Below, in pieces: positions 34,633-46,264 of a stretch of DNA of 64,000 bases; position 1 is the stretch's first letter, and the number at the start of each line of letters is the position of its first letter. Both the position numbers and the translations under genes were made by a program. The notes under the pieces were generated by a model. It was not told the DNA's origin and made no database searches. It saw only the letters and a program-made list of their open reading frames with translations. The stretch spans positions 1,596,984-1,660,983 of the forward strand of contig CALYLW010000057.1 in the NCBI GenBank assembly GCA_944989445.1. The letters are read 5' to 3'. The DNA comes from Ampullaceana balthica. Lineage: Eukaryota; Mollusca; Gastropoda; Lymnaeidae.

Positions 34633-36777
34633 GGTAGGATGTTTCTGTTACTATCATCATCAACACCAATTTTGTGGTTTCTTAATTGTTGTATTTAACC
34701 ACATTAGGACAAGATGTAGAAGGGAGTTAATTATAAACTGCTTTATCATCATTAGGTATTTAAGAAAAGAGGGGAGATAATCATACACCATAAATTAACT
34801 TAAAATTTGATACATGTAATATTAAATAATTGACCAGTACTTATCTTTCAATTTGTAAACACTTTTTTTTAATGTAAACTGTATAACTATATTAAGTGCT
34901 TCAATTTATGTTCAACAGATTTTATTTAAAAACTAGTCAGACACCTTCAAGTGTATTTACTGCATTGTCAGGTGAAGGAGACATGACACAGGTGAAATTA
35001 TTTCAGTAGTGCAGAATTGAAAAGAAAAGACAAACTATATATACAATGCAATGCTAATGACATTAGTTATAAAAAAAGAATGACATTTATAGAAAGAGCA
35101 TTCAGGGAAAGCTAAAAAAAATATGGAAGAAATCACATTAATTTTTTTCATGGTCCCTCGTCCCCCCCCCCTTTTCTCCCCCACACTCCCAAAAACCATC
35201 AAACTTTTTTTTTAATTAACAAAGATAGTACACACAAAAATCTTTACTACATAGGATTATGTAAATGCTCCCTGTCAAATGAAAACTAATTAAATAAAGA
35301 TAAAAATAGTAGTTAAAGCTTATTTTACAACATTAATATACTTACAACTATTTAATTACAAAAAAAATTGAAGACAGATTTACTTTAATATCTAGTGTCT
35401 AGTAGTGTATAATATTCTAAAATAGAAAGTTCTAGGCTAATTTGATTCTAAAATTTAGATCGATGATAAATAACCTATAACACAAACATTTAAATTAAGA
35501 CAACACTTCTTTATTCTCTGAATGAGAATGTTAAAAACTGGTATGGTATGTTTGCCTTGGGATATATTTAAATTCTAAAAATTATACAAATTTAAAATGC
35601 AAAAACATCACGGAATGAATAATATGAAGATTTCACTTCTTACTACATGAAGTGAAAGGAATTTTATTATTTCTCCTCTAAAACACTGATAATTCCTATT
35701 CTTCTTCACTTCACCATAATTATGATACAGATAAAGGCATAATTCATCACAGAGTATGCAAATACTAAAAATGATTTAAATGTACAAAACTCAAATGTGA
35801 GGGTATCAAAAAATAAATAAAATACACAATTTTAATTTACATTCAAACATGCTTCTTAAATTTTAAGTATTGGGAGTATTGGTGTTCTATTCTATAGCTG
35901 AAATCATGTGACACAACTGTGATTCACTTGGACTTGGAATTATTTAGTTTTAAAAATTAGAGTTGGTCCAAGTTGTTTTAATCGTTAAAGATTCATAAAA
36001 CTTAGTTTTTTTTGTTGTTTTTTTTAAAATTTAATTAATAATTGTTCTAAATTTCTTAAGTGATTACTAATACATTAGTATTACAGTACAATTTACAGTA
36101 TTTACTTGGACTTGGGACTTGTAACTAACTATTTGAAGACTTGTGACTACTATAAATAATTTTCTTAGAATATAATTATGTAAAAAAATTAATATAATTT
36201 ACTTAGTAAGTTACTTAGTCTTAGACTAGTGTTTTACTTCAAGGCTGCTTCTAGTTCTACAAATGAAACACCCAGCATATATGTAACTTATACACTCCAC
36301 ATGTCATGTGTACCAATTCTATACTACATGTACTACATTTGACTACATGTACTTCATGTACTTTGACCTTTAACCTATGCTATCTGCAATATATACTATT
36401 TGAATGATGTGGTCGTGGCACGGCATGTTCTAAATTAGGCTATTACTTCTAACTATTTTTTTTTAATATTACTTTCACTATTAGTAAATTATACTATTAG
36501 TATTAGTTTTATAGGCACAAGTTAAAGATAAATGAGTGCTTATTTTTTTTAACAGTTTTTGTACTCTATGTAATAAAGTTACCAATACTTAACTTAAAAA
36601 TTAAATTACCAAATTTAATATAAATACTTAGGCCTAATTGGCATACAAGGACACTGAAGAGTTTATAACCATGTCTCAGCTGATTGAAATTGACGTGAAT
36701 GAAAGACAGCTATTTTAATATCAATTGGGAAAAGGACAAGATGATGGTTAAAAGTGGAAAAAAGTTATTAGACTTAC
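34633..36777. other. AT-rich, repeat-poor sequence; probable first intron
   Basis: If the minus-strand exon at 36778-36867 is real, this is the start of its downstream intron. I saw no tandem array or recognisable transposon here and no further exon of that gene on the minus strand. Confidence 0.45.
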
Positions 36778-36867
36778 TTGGTCATTTCCTTTAAATAAGT
36801 AGACAACAACACCAATAAGCCAGATGCCCGCTAGGAGCACTAGCAGTCGAAGTTTACGTCGAACCAT
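36778..36867 (-). CDS. First coding exon of a type II membrane protein, GALNT2-like (partial)
   Basis: On the minus strand an ATG at 36867 opens exactly 30 codons and ends at a consensus splice donor (CAA|GTAAGTC, donor at 36777-36771). The peptide begins MVRRKLRLLVLLAGIWLIGV and ends VVYLFKGNDQ: a short Arg/Lys-rich cytosolic tail, one ~18-residue hydrophobic segment, then a polar stem. That is the layout of a Golgi type II glycosyltransferase. The Arg-rich start, W-(L/I)-G and a tyrosine near the membrane exit recall polypeptide N-acetylgalactosaminyltransferase 2, which adds GalNAc to Ser/Thr in the Golgi. An in-frame TGA lies 21 bases upstream of the ATG, +4 is G, and a CCAAT motif sits at 36944-36948, about 80 bp upstream. 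No later exon is visible in the 36.7 kb to the left, so intron 1 would be longer than that. The exon call is firmer than the family name; other short-stem type II proteins are possible. Confidence 0.55.
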
Positions 36868-37449
36868 CCAAACTGTTATCGTGTCTCAATCCCTCTCCTT
36901 TACATTGTTTAGCTGTTTAAAGTAAAGTTTATTCCCATTTTAACCAATGAAATTTTAAAACGTTATTAACCGCGCACCTTACATTGATTCTACTTTCGCT
37001 TTCAATTTTTGCGGTGATGAGTAATAAATGATGCCCACATTATTCAACTTATCCAAAACAATTAATGTCTTGAAAAATAAAAAATAATGACAACAATAAA
37101 TACGTTTTAAAAAATAAGAAAATAATAAAAAATAAAATATATTGCTAAACTGAAGCATAACAACAATAAATTAACTTTTTAAATATACACTACTACATCC
37201 ACGGAGTTTCGGATTAAAATTAAATGGAAATTTGATTCATTTATTTTTAATTTACGGTGAAAACTTAACGTTTGACTAATCTCATTCATAAATATGAGGA
37301 GACTTTTCGGTCGGCATAAATTGACATTTGTAATATTTAAATGCAAAAACATAACAAACAATAGCATCACTGGCCATCACACAAGCAAATTAAAATGTTG
37401 TTTTCATAACACACTATGCGCTGTTGGTTCAAAACTATATCTTAAATCT
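36868..37449. other. Probable upstream region of the minus-strand exon
   Basis: AT-rich, no repeats recognised. Contains the CCAAT motif at 36944 and would hold the 5' UTR and promoter of the GALNT2-like gene if 36778-36867 is its first coding exon. No clear TATA box was placed. Confidence 0.3.
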
Positions 37450-37735
37450 TATCTATACAGGCGCTCCTTCTATGCAGAAGATAATTGCGTCCACAGACCA
37501 TGACAGATGATCTGTTGGCAAGTGATGCAGCGTTCACTGGCCACGGCTTTGTGGGTTCCACGCATTACCCAGCAGCCTAACTAGTGTTAGGTACCCATTC
37601 GGAGCTGGGTAACTCAGGGACGCCCTAAACCCCGGGAACGAATCATTGCCTGCACATGGATCCGATCCCGTGACCATCGGTATGCCAGTCGAGCGCGCTT
37701 CCACTCGACCAGTCGCAGTTCTCATACACTTCAAC
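37450..37735 (-). repeat. tRNA-derived SINE-like element
   Basis: Read on the minus strand, a pol III A-box (tggtcgagtgg, 37711-37701) is followed ~42 bp later by a B-box-like ggatcggatcc (37668-37658). A non-tRNA body follows, containing 'agctccgaatgggtacctaa'. Body-related copies occur at 53400 and 57005, supporting a dispersed SINE family over a tRNA gene. No complete cloverleaf with paired acceptor stem was found. Confidence 0.7.
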
Positions 37736-38079
37736 ATGCTACCCTAAACACTATATACTCTATCCAATTAAATCCCATTTTCAAATTTAAACAGAACGGG
37801 CACGGTTAAAAGCTACAGAAAAGCGACCAGACTGCCTTCTCTTTCCTTAATAAATCATCCATGGTAACTATTAGATACTCAAGACATTTTAAGAAAATGA
37901 TGTTACCCTTTTAAATATAAAAAATAGGCCTACAAAAAAATATTTATTTTTTTTAATTAAAAAGAAATGTAATATCAGCCAATAAATTTTAGAAACCGTT
38001 ATTTAAAGAACTATGTGTGAATAGTGTGATTTTCTAAAAAATGTGCAGTGTACTAAAATCAAACTCACAACCTTTTTAT

Positions 38080-38840
38080 TTAACCACGTTTTATTAACTC
38101 GCTTTCGTTCCTGTGGCATTGTTGGTTTGTCCAAGATTTTTTCAAATCTGCCAACGTAAAATTGAACAATTTTTGATGGTCCTAGAGATCTGAAAATTTT
38201 ACCACAGATAGATCCTGGATGACAATGCATTGTATCAAAATTTCAGATCGATCGAATTTACCGTTATTAAATTATTGAACTTTTTAGTTTATCTATAGTC
38301 TATATATAAGCATCTGTAACCGTCTGCTTTTGTTAACATCCATGAGTTCACCACGTGACCACATCACAATGTTTTTAAAACGTTGGGCGGGCGCTTGTGA
38401 GGTGTTTGGTAAAATAAATAGAGGTAAAATAAATATTGTTAAAAACCAGGTTGTTATAAGTGGATTAAAAAGAATAAATAAATAGAAGTAAAAAAAAAGA
38501 TTTTTTTAAAAAACACGTTTTTATAAGCCGACTAAAAAGAAGAAAATAAGTTAAAACTTATAAGTTCAAGTACTTTGATTTAATATGACAAAAACGTGGG
38601 GCGGGTGTTTGGTATAAAAATTAAAGATTTCTAATTTAGAAGGCAAAAGAGAGATCTATAAGTGAGAGTATGAGTGAGCTGCATATGTTAAACCTCATAA
38701 GCGCCCGCCCCAAGTTTTTAGACACATTAAAGGAAAAGTACTTCAACTTATAAGTTTTAAATTATTTTCTTCTTCTTAGTCCGCTTATAAAAACGTGGTT
38801 TTTAAAAATCTTTTTTTTTACTTCTATTTATTTTCAAGTG
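38080..38840. mobile_element. Foldback element with long inverted arms plus dispersed core block
   Basis: Arms at about 38480-38607 and 38701-38831 are imperfect inverted repeats sharing 'actaaaaagaagaaaataag' and 'aacgtggggcggg'. Next to them, 38140-38300 carries the block 'tttcagatcgatcgaa...accacagatagatcc'. The same two modules in the same relative order and orientation occur at 49450-50465. Confidence 0.7.
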
Positions 38841-39393
38841 TTATGACTCTGTGGCATAGCTGTACTGAATGATTGTCCATGTTATTCGTAAATCATGGAA
38901 TCGTTGTGTCGTTTTTTTTAAAATAAAGAAACCTTAATAATGCTGATTTGTATGCACACCTTGATAAACCGGATTGAACTACAATTTTATCAAATAATTT
39001 TATAAATAATTCCAATTGTAAAGGGAGGTCACAATTTTAAAAAGCTAATTCTTATGAGCTTTTTGTTATCTTTCTTTAAAAATGAACAGCAATTTTAAAA
39101 AAAATTATAATAATAATAAATAAACACAATCTTCACTCTCTACCATTCCACTCACACCGAAGGATCAGGATGATGAACCAGTGCCCGCCCCTGCAAGTTT
39201 TCAGTTAAAGTCTAAGCTCCTGAAATAATGTAAATGTCGGCAATTTTGTTATTTCTGTAAACTCAGACTCCGAAACATTTATCTGCGTGCTTGTGTGTGT
39301 GCAATGGCGTAGCGTATTGCTGGACAGAAATAGGGGGCGGTTGCCCGGGGCGCTAAAATTGCGGTGGGGGACGCAAAAATAAGGGGGCGGGGT
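38841..39393. other. No gene; transposon end fragment near 39302
   Basis: AT-rich. 'caatggcgtagcg' at about 39302 and the following gggggcg-rich stretch resemble the left end of the cagtggcgtagc hAT family (see 42220, 56451), without a matching right end. Confidence 0.45.
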
Positions 39394-39401
39394 ATTTAAA
39401 T

Positions 39402-40588
39402 CAGTGTTGTCCAACCGGTGTGCCCCGGCACACTAGTGTGCCGCGAGAAAATTTTAGTGTGCCGCGAAAGATTTTAAGAATACCATAAATTGCTAGGCTT
39501 TTCGAACCATCAAGTTTTGAAAAAAAATATCCTTAACCAAAAAAGAATTGGAAAAAAACGTTTCATGTTTGTATTGTTCTGGTTGTGAGAATCTCTTGAA
39601 AGCTACAAAATTTCTCTCCTCCAGTGGGAATAAATATCTGTTGTAAGTAAATAAAAACCCTTTCCTGTTTTTCACTTTTTAAAAAACTTTTAATGACAGA
39701 CGGCTATGGATAATTTTTTGAAGAGAAGTCAGAAGGATTCCAGCGTGCATCAAAATGGAGAGAGAGCTGCGAAATCCAAGAAGAATGTTAACAAACGGAA
39801 ATATCACGAGGAATATCTTGAGTATAGTTTCATACAATGTGCTAATGACCCTTCTCTTTCGTTTTGTCTTAATTTTAACATGGCATTGTCCAACGAGTCC
39901 ATGAACCCCAGTAAACTGAAGTGGCATCTGAACTCAAATCATCCAGGATTGAAAGACAAGCCGAAAAGTTATTTCGCATCCATTCGGTCCAACTTAGAGC
40001 AGCAATAAAAAATAATTAAGAAATTTTCCTCAAATCATGTCAAAGCTCAGTTAGCAAGCTATAAAATTGCGAATCTTTTGGTCAAACAAAAGAAATCTCA
40101 TTTGGACGCTGAGACAATCATATTGCCGTCTTTACGAATCGCAGTTGAGACTATGGAGTTGGGACCCGACGCTGTTGAAAAAATAAATAAGATTCCACTG
40201 TCTCACCAGAAGATGGGACGTCGGATTGCTGACATTTCGACAGATTTGGACAATCAAATTAAAGAGCATTTTGCGGTAGCTGACGACATCCAAAAGCTCT
40301 GGGCAATGCAAATCGATGAAAGTACTGACATCAGCGGAAAGGCCCAACTTCTCTCTTACGTCTAAGTGAAAGACTGCAGATGATAGACAGAGAAATGAGA
40401 GTTTTCTTATCCAGCAATTAGCCTCGTTTTGAGCTCATCTGCTCCAAAGAAAACGCTCAAGTATATCATTAATTATGAAACATCTTTTGAATAAACACTG
40501 ATTTCTTGTGTTTTTTTTTGTGAGGTGTGCCGCGCAAATTGTTTATCAGTTTAGTGTGCCGTGAACGATTTTCGGTTGGACAACACTG
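39402..40588 (+). mobile_element. hAT transposon, 1187 bp, perfect TSD, internally deleted
   Basis: Ends cagtgttgtccaaccggtgt and ttttcggttggacaacactg, with the perfect 8-bp target duplication atttaaat (39394-39401 and 40589-40596). Subterminal gtgtgccgcg motifs repeat at both ends. It encodes the N-terminal part of a ZBED5-type transposase and lacks the rest, so it cannot be autonomous. Confidence 0.95.
39706..40365 (+). pseudogene. ZBED5-like hAT transposase, N-terminal half, one in-frame stop
   Basis: One frame runs from ATG 39706 to TAA 40363-40365 and is broken only by TAA at 40006-40008. Residues ~30-95 form a BED-type zinc finger region (KRKYHEEYLEYSF, then NESMNPSKLKWHL and the HLNSNH histidine pair). 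The Cys pair is damaged: one Cys remains in SFCLNF where two spaced Cys are expected. After the stop, LDAETIILPSLRIAVETM and KLWAMQIDESTDISG match the conserved entry to the hAT RNase-H fold; the D of QIDESTD is the likely first catalytic Asp. The remaining acidic residues and the C-terminal dimerisation domain are gone, since the element ends ~220 bp later. It has a bare hAT context with no host splice sites, so it reads as a fossil transposase and not a domesticated gene. Confidence 0.85.
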
Positions 40589-40596
40589 ATTTAAAT

Positions 40597-41840
40597 GGTC
40601 TGACGTCCGTCAAGTTCACCTCCTCTGACTCTTTATAAAGAAATTATGTAGACTAGAAACAAAACTTCTGTATCTAAATCAGTTGCCTATTGGGTATTGT
40701 ATTGTCTACTAGCATTCATCTCAACATCCATCCATAATTTGTAGAATGCTCTTAACGTAAATTGAACGTGTGAGAGAAGACGGCATTCCTTCGAAACATC
40801 AAGCTCTAAACCTACTTGCTGACAGTTATAAAGTTATAAGGAATTAATAGAAGTGTTGGAATGGTTTAGTTTAGGTATTTAACAAGCACCGCCCCCACCC
40901 ACCCACCACACTTTATTTTCCAATTATTAAGTAGCATGGTATACTACTAAAATTAAATTATTAATTCTAAGAACATAATTAAAAGTTTTGTCTAATACTA
41001 AGGCCATACTGAAACATTAGAATTATATTGTTAATGGTTTTGTAATCATTTTATTTAAAATTTAATGGCTATTGTAAGGTAAAGGTTTTTATGAATAATT
41101 ATACTTTTTTTATATATAAATCTCACTCACACTCTTCTTTTTACAAAGATGAGGATGTACACATTTGACAAACACTTAATATTTTTGACAAAATTAATCA
41201 AAATAATTAAATCTCAATAATTAAAATGAAATCATATCATTGAGTATAGTTATAGTTACAAGAGATAATAATAATATTCCACGGCATAACTCAGAATTTC
41301 TTCAATGACCAAATAGTTGGTGAACCGTTGCACTATTTTCCTTTACTGTTAGTAGCGAAATGAGCCCCCACATAGCTTACATCCCGACAACATTAGGGCA
41401 TGAATCCGGCTTGTTTTATGTTACATGTCATCAAATAATATTATAATAAAAACACCCTCAATTATCATAGATTAGAAAATAAAAATATTTCATTGTGTCT
41501 ATCAAAAGTCCCTGCGGCTGGTCGTGTGTTGAGCTTTTTGTCTGCATCTATCAGTTCTTCTATAACTTTAAAATAACCTCAAAATGGCTTATGGTATATC
41601 CACTATTTGTATCCTGAAGTCTGTTTAATGCCTTGCTTGTAGAATCAATTAGATATTCCAAATGGTGTATGGACATGGAAAAGAATGAGTAACAAAGTTG
41701 TAATGTACTAAAATAGCTAGAGAGTTCGTTTCAGTTGGAGTTTCATGTTTAAAAAAAAATAGGTTAAATGAACTTTTTGAGCGAGATTTTACATTGCCAT
41801 TAAATTTATTTCGTCTTTCTTGAACTCCTGCACACTTTCC
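40597..41840. other. AT-rich sequence without a recognised gene
   Basis: Around 41350-41450 a block ('aaatgagcccccacat', 'catgaatccggcttgtttta') recurs at 60955-61020, so part of this is a dispersed repeat. Confidence 0.45.
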
Positions 41841-41849
41841 AGCATTGGT

Positions 41850-42010
41850 CCTCTGCAGAAAAATCTTACTATCCTCATCCCACTGTCCAGGGAGTGAAGT
41901 GGGGAGGGGAGGGAAGGTGTCTCCTCTCACGGGCTTGAGTCGGTATGTCAAGCAAGTTGGTTCCTTTCATATGAAACATCACCGCCCCTCTTTCGTGTCA
42001 AACCTTTTAG
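41850..42010. repeat. Dispersed ~150-bp repeat, copy A
   Basis: Shares 'gaggggagggaagg', 'ctcctctcacgggctt', 'atgtcaagcaagttgg' and 'ttcct..catatgaaac' with 43955-44105. The two copies are about 85-90% alike by eye. Confidence 0.75.
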
Positions 42011-42637
42011 TCGCTATGGCTGTCCCCCCCCCCACCCACACACTTTTCTCAATATCAACATTGTCCTTGATTAAACTGCGCCTATTACGCCAGTTTACCT
42101 AACTCAAAAACTCCGTAAGTTGAATTCCCCCCCCCCTTTCTGAGTTGGACTTAGAGAGGTCCGACTGTATTAGCAACACGCCAATACGCCAGCTAACTGA
42201 AGTGCTGAGCTGCAGTCGGCAGTGGCGTAGCGAGGGGGGGGGGCAGGGGGGACATATGTCCCCGGGCGCCACGTTAGGGGGCGCCAAAATGAATATTAAA
42301 ACTCATTACTTAATTTTGTTTTGATGTAAACTATTGTATCCCAAATACGTTTGCAAGATTGAATTTTGGAGCTCCGAAAATATCTTCATTACAAACTAGT
42401 TGGCAAACATGATTTTGGCGCCCCCATTGAGCGTTAAGGGGGCGCCATTCTACTCAAAAATAAATGACACATCCACAATGATGAATTTCTGATGGCGTTT
42501 AAAACAAAAACAGTGAGTTGCTGGGAGTGAGACTAGGGGAACAGTAAGAGGCAAAGGCGATTCTATTAATAGAACAGACAGAGACGACACTAGAAGCAAC
42601 CAAAATGACCAAGACAAGAAAAAGGAGTGGCTTAAAG

Positions 42638-43900
42638 CAGTGGTTCTCAACCTGTTGTCTGCGGAGCACCAGTGGTCCGCGAGCAAAGCATGAAATTTAC
42701 GCACTGTATGATTCATCGGGAAAGACTAGCAAGTTAAAGAATTAACTCAGACTTAAAATACATTTTTAATCTTGCCTAAATAGTTTTTCAATTTTATCAA
42801 GGCTCGTCTATTAAATTCTCGTCTCTTTGATTTCTTATGTTCGAATATAATCTTGAAAATTAACAGTTGCTGATGTGTACTGAAGTTCACTGGTTATCAG
42901 ACTGTTTGAATAACGTGATGACGTAAGAGAGTTTCTTGTAGAAAAAACTCAAAGCTTGTTGATCATTTGAACAATAGCTTATGGGTTGCTGTTCTAGCTT
43001 ATTTAGCTTAAATTTTTGAAGAACTCAATAAACTTAATTCAACTCGGCAAGGAAAGCAGACACATTTAATTACTCTCAGTGACAAAGTGTCTGCTTTTAC
43101 GAAAAATCTTGATCTTTGGAAAAGAAGATTATTTCAAGGTACCTTTGATATGTTTGATCAATTGTACGAAACCACCGAGAAACCAGACAATGCTGAAATA
43201 AATAAACAAACTGTTGATAAATTTGAGTTCTGGTTATATTCAATCAATGCAGGCCCAATTTAAATTCTACTTTTGTGATTTTTAACGTTCAGTGGTTTTT
43301 CGTGGGTGTCCAGACATAATCTCGCACACATTGTCTCATCAAATAAAAAAATGGCCAACACCGTAATTAAACCAATTCATTGAACTGACCAGCGATATCA
43401 CTTTGAATATGTTGCATCAGAAATTTGGCTTAATGAAATTTTGAGTACTCCTAACTGTCTCAGCTAGCTTTTAAAATACTTTTACCCTTTGCACCTTTGT
43501 GAAAATGGATTTTCTGCATTGCTTACAATAAAAACAAAACATCGTTCGTACTAAATAAACTAATACGGCAGTCTTTTTAATACAAACTACTGTTTATGAC
43601 TTTAAGTTTTTTTTTATAGTAAGCAAGTAGAATTAAATAAGAAGATTATGATACTACTATAAATGACATTTTTTTGTTACAAAAGAAATCCATTACAATA
43701 TTGTTTTTGGAGCACGCAAATCGTAGCATATTAGTATAGTTTTACTAACTAACATGTATATTACTTATAGCTAGCTATATACACAGTATAATTATATTTA
43801 ACTTTCCAGCACGGCAGTAGCACAATTTTTATTAGTGGTCCGTAGCTAAGACACACATTTTTCAAGTGATTATTGAATCTCAAAAGGTTGAGAACCACTG
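42638..43900 (+). mobile_element. Nested hAT transposon, 1263 bp
   Basis: Ends cagtggttctcaacctgttg and caaaaggttgagaaccactg. Target duplication gcttaaag (42630-42637) and gcttacag (43901-43908), one mismatch. It lies inside the 42220-45993 element, so it is the younger of the two. Confidence 0.93.
43020..43553 (+). pseudogene. Transposase remnant of the nested hAT (ZBED/SCAND3-like)
   Basis: An open stretch 43020-43262 without an ATG reads TRQGKQTHLITLSDKVSAFT, then KNLDLWKRRL. This is the helical insertion region of ZBED5/SCAND3-like transposases. At 43471-43553 another frame reads FYPLHLCENGFSALLTIKTK, the C-terminal dimerisation signature, followed by HRSY and a stop. The catalytic segments and N-terminus are missing or unreadable. 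Confidence 0.8.
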
Positions 43901-43954
43901 GCTTACAGAATGGTGAATTCACGTCCCTTTGCTGCATACTGTGACTCTTTAAAA

Positions 43955-44105
43955 AAAAATCTTACTTCCCCAATCCCAATGTGGAGGGAGTAAAGTGTGG
44001 GAGAGGAGGGAAGGTCTCTCCTCTCACGGGCTTCCATTGGCATGTCAAAGCAAGTTGGATTCCTTTCTTATGAAACAGCAGACACCGCCTCTCTTTCCTG
44101 TCTCT
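43955..44105. repeat. Dispersed ~150-bp repeat, copy B
   Basis: Homologous to 41850-42010. It sits directly before the first readable transposase codons of the 42220 element, in place of the expected upstream coding sequence. Confidence 0.7.
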
Positions 44106-45750
44106 CTGTGATCCAACTTGTTGCTCAATATGATCCACTGTTAGAAAAACACCTACAACATGCCCGAGATAATCCAGGTTCAGTATCTTATTTTTCACCG
44201 GAAATGCAAAATGAATTTATCCCCCTACTTACATTGACTGTAAGGAATCAGCTGTTGAGTGAAATCAGAAAAAAACAAGTAGCCTACTACGGCATCTTAC
44301 TTGACTCAACATTCGATCTAGGACACCGGGAACAGTTTTCTCAAGTCATCAGATTTTTGGATGTGGATTTTCAAACTAAAAAAGTAACCATCAAATAATC
44401 ATTTTTAGGTTTTGTACAGATACATTCCAAAGACGCAGCAAGCCTTGAAAGAGTTATCTTAGAGAAACTGGAATCTAATAGCACACCATTAGCCGACTGT
44501 CGGTCACAATGTTATGACCATGCTGCTGTAATGACTGGACATACAGCGAATATGTGCCAGAAGTCACAGAACATTGTGCATCAACTGTGACAACCACAGC
44601 TTAAACTTAGCAAGAGTATACTCAGATAAACAGGATCCAGTTACTATCATGTTTTTTGGAACAGTTGAAAGTATAAATTTTTGTTTTCTCTCGTTCAACA
44701 ACTCGTTGGGAATAATTAAAAAGAGTTGTGCCAATCACAATGAAGAGGGAGTCTGAAACACGTTTGAGTGCACGATCAGAAGCTGTTTAAAGATATCTAT
44801 GAGGACTAGATGAACTGGTAGGGCTGTTGGAAAAATTATTAGAACATACAAATATGACGCCTGACACCAGATGTGATGCAGAAGCTTTGCTGGTAGGTAT
44901 ATTAAACTTTAACTTCCTATTTTTGTTACATTTCTGGCACATCATACTTGGGAAAATTGATTGTGTCCAGAAACGGTTGCAGAATCCTACTGTGAATTTC
45001 AAGGAAGCAGCATCTGATCTTGAATCGCTTGAGTCAGAAATTGTCAACATTCGTGATAATTTGAGCCAGGTTGCGGTAGACAATGGAAAAGAAGATGCAC
45101 AACTTTGGGAATCGAGGTTGACAGAAGGATTAGACGACATCGGAGGATGCCTGGAGAATTAACAAGAGATGCAGGACTTTCTGCAGAAGAAGAAATTTCA
45201 CGTGATATGAACAGCGTAATTGTGATAGACTCCAAAAAGAGAAATTAATACGGTTTTTACGTCTAAAAACCTATACAACAAATTTGGATTTTTACTAGAC
45301 GTCAAAACTCTTCTTGCTGAGACAAAAGTCGATACACTTCGTTAAAATTGCTTAGATTTTGCTAATTTCTACGACACTGACGTCAATGGTCACGAATTGT
45401 GCACAGAAACCGGAGACTGAAAAATGCTGCTCAGTAACCGGACTGAAGTTCTACCGGAAACTCTTTTGGATCTTCTTGGTTTTATTGTTTCATATGGAGA
45501 TGACGTATTTCCGAATCTGCGCATTTCACTTCAAATACTTCTAACAATTGCTGTTTCAACTGAAACTGTGATTGGTCCTTCAGCAAACTGAATGCTTATT
45601 TTGTCTTATTTACGTGATCAATGGGACAAGATCGTCTTAGTGATCTTGCACTTCTTAGCATCGAAAGAGAAACACTTGAGAATATTAATTTTGACAACGT
45701 GATTGACGAGTTTGCGCCATTCAAATCAAGGAGGATCAATTTTTTGTAGA
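44100..45750 (+). pseudogene. ZMYM1-like hAT transposase pseudogene
   Basis: From 44115 the frame reads QLVAQYDPLLEKHLQHA, then YFSPEMQNEFIPLL and LLDSTFDLGHREQFSQVIRF. TAA at 44396-44398 interrupts it, and the same frame then continues as SFLGFVQIHSKDAASLERVI and CRSQCYDHAAVMTGH. After a frameshift, CINCDNHSLNLARVYSDKQD and FFGTVESINF follow, then RESETRLSARSEA and GKEDAQLWESRL. Near 45600-45745 comes LLSIERETLENINFDNVIDE, the C-terminal end before TAG. This order is that of ZMYM1/TTF-type hAT transposases; the N-terminal zinc finger is missing. Several stops and frameshifts show it is dead. Confidence 0.88.
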
Positions 45751-46079
45751 CTATGTCTATTCGAGTCATGTATAATTAGTAGAGTTTTTTTTCCAAATAA
45801 ATTGTTTACAACCGCATAGAGAAATATTATTCTGTATTCTATTTCATTAAAATACCAAATGCTTCGAAAATGAACCATATAAACCGTAAAATGTCCAATT
45901 TTTTAATTTTTTATTTTTTTTTGAGGGTGTCCGACAAGGGGCGCAGATTTTGTGTCACGTCCCCGGGCGCACATTACCCTAGCTACGCCACTGGCAGTCG
46001 GTGGAGTGTTATTTAAATTTACTTTTAATTGTGAGTTTCTATCGTTATGTATGAGATAATGCGTATGACACATTGTCAC

Positions 46080-46256
46080 CAATGTTCCCGATAAGGTTCG
46101 TTGGTTCGTGTGCAAAGTAAGAAAAAGTCGCGAGCAAAGTTGCACAGAATCCATTTTGTGTGTGCAATACTACACAATTCGCTGCACGGTTATTCTAATC
46201 CGCTGCGCGGCGTCGACCAGAGAACTGCGCAACCGCGCAGCTTAAAGGGAACATTG
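46080..46256. mobile_element. hAT MITE of the caatgttccc family, 177 bp
   Basis: Starts caatgttcccgataaggttc and ends gcttaaagggaacattg. Target duplication attgtcac (46072-46079) and attgacac (46257-46264). Orientation is opposite to the copies at 29033 and 30010. Confidence 0.92.
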
Positions 46257-46264
46257 ATTGACAC

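Larger units (their letters stand above)
42220..45993 (+). mobile_element. hAT transposon (ZMYM1-like), 3774 bp including a nested hAT
   Basis: Ends cagtggcgtagcgag and ctagctacgccactg, with the perfect 8-bp target duplication gcagtcgg (42212-42219 and 45994-46001). 'ccccgggcgc' lies just inside both ends. It holds a decayed ZMYM1-type transposase (44100-45750) and is interrupted by a second hAT at 42638-43900. A 174-bp MITE with the same termini is at 56451. Confidence 0.93.
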
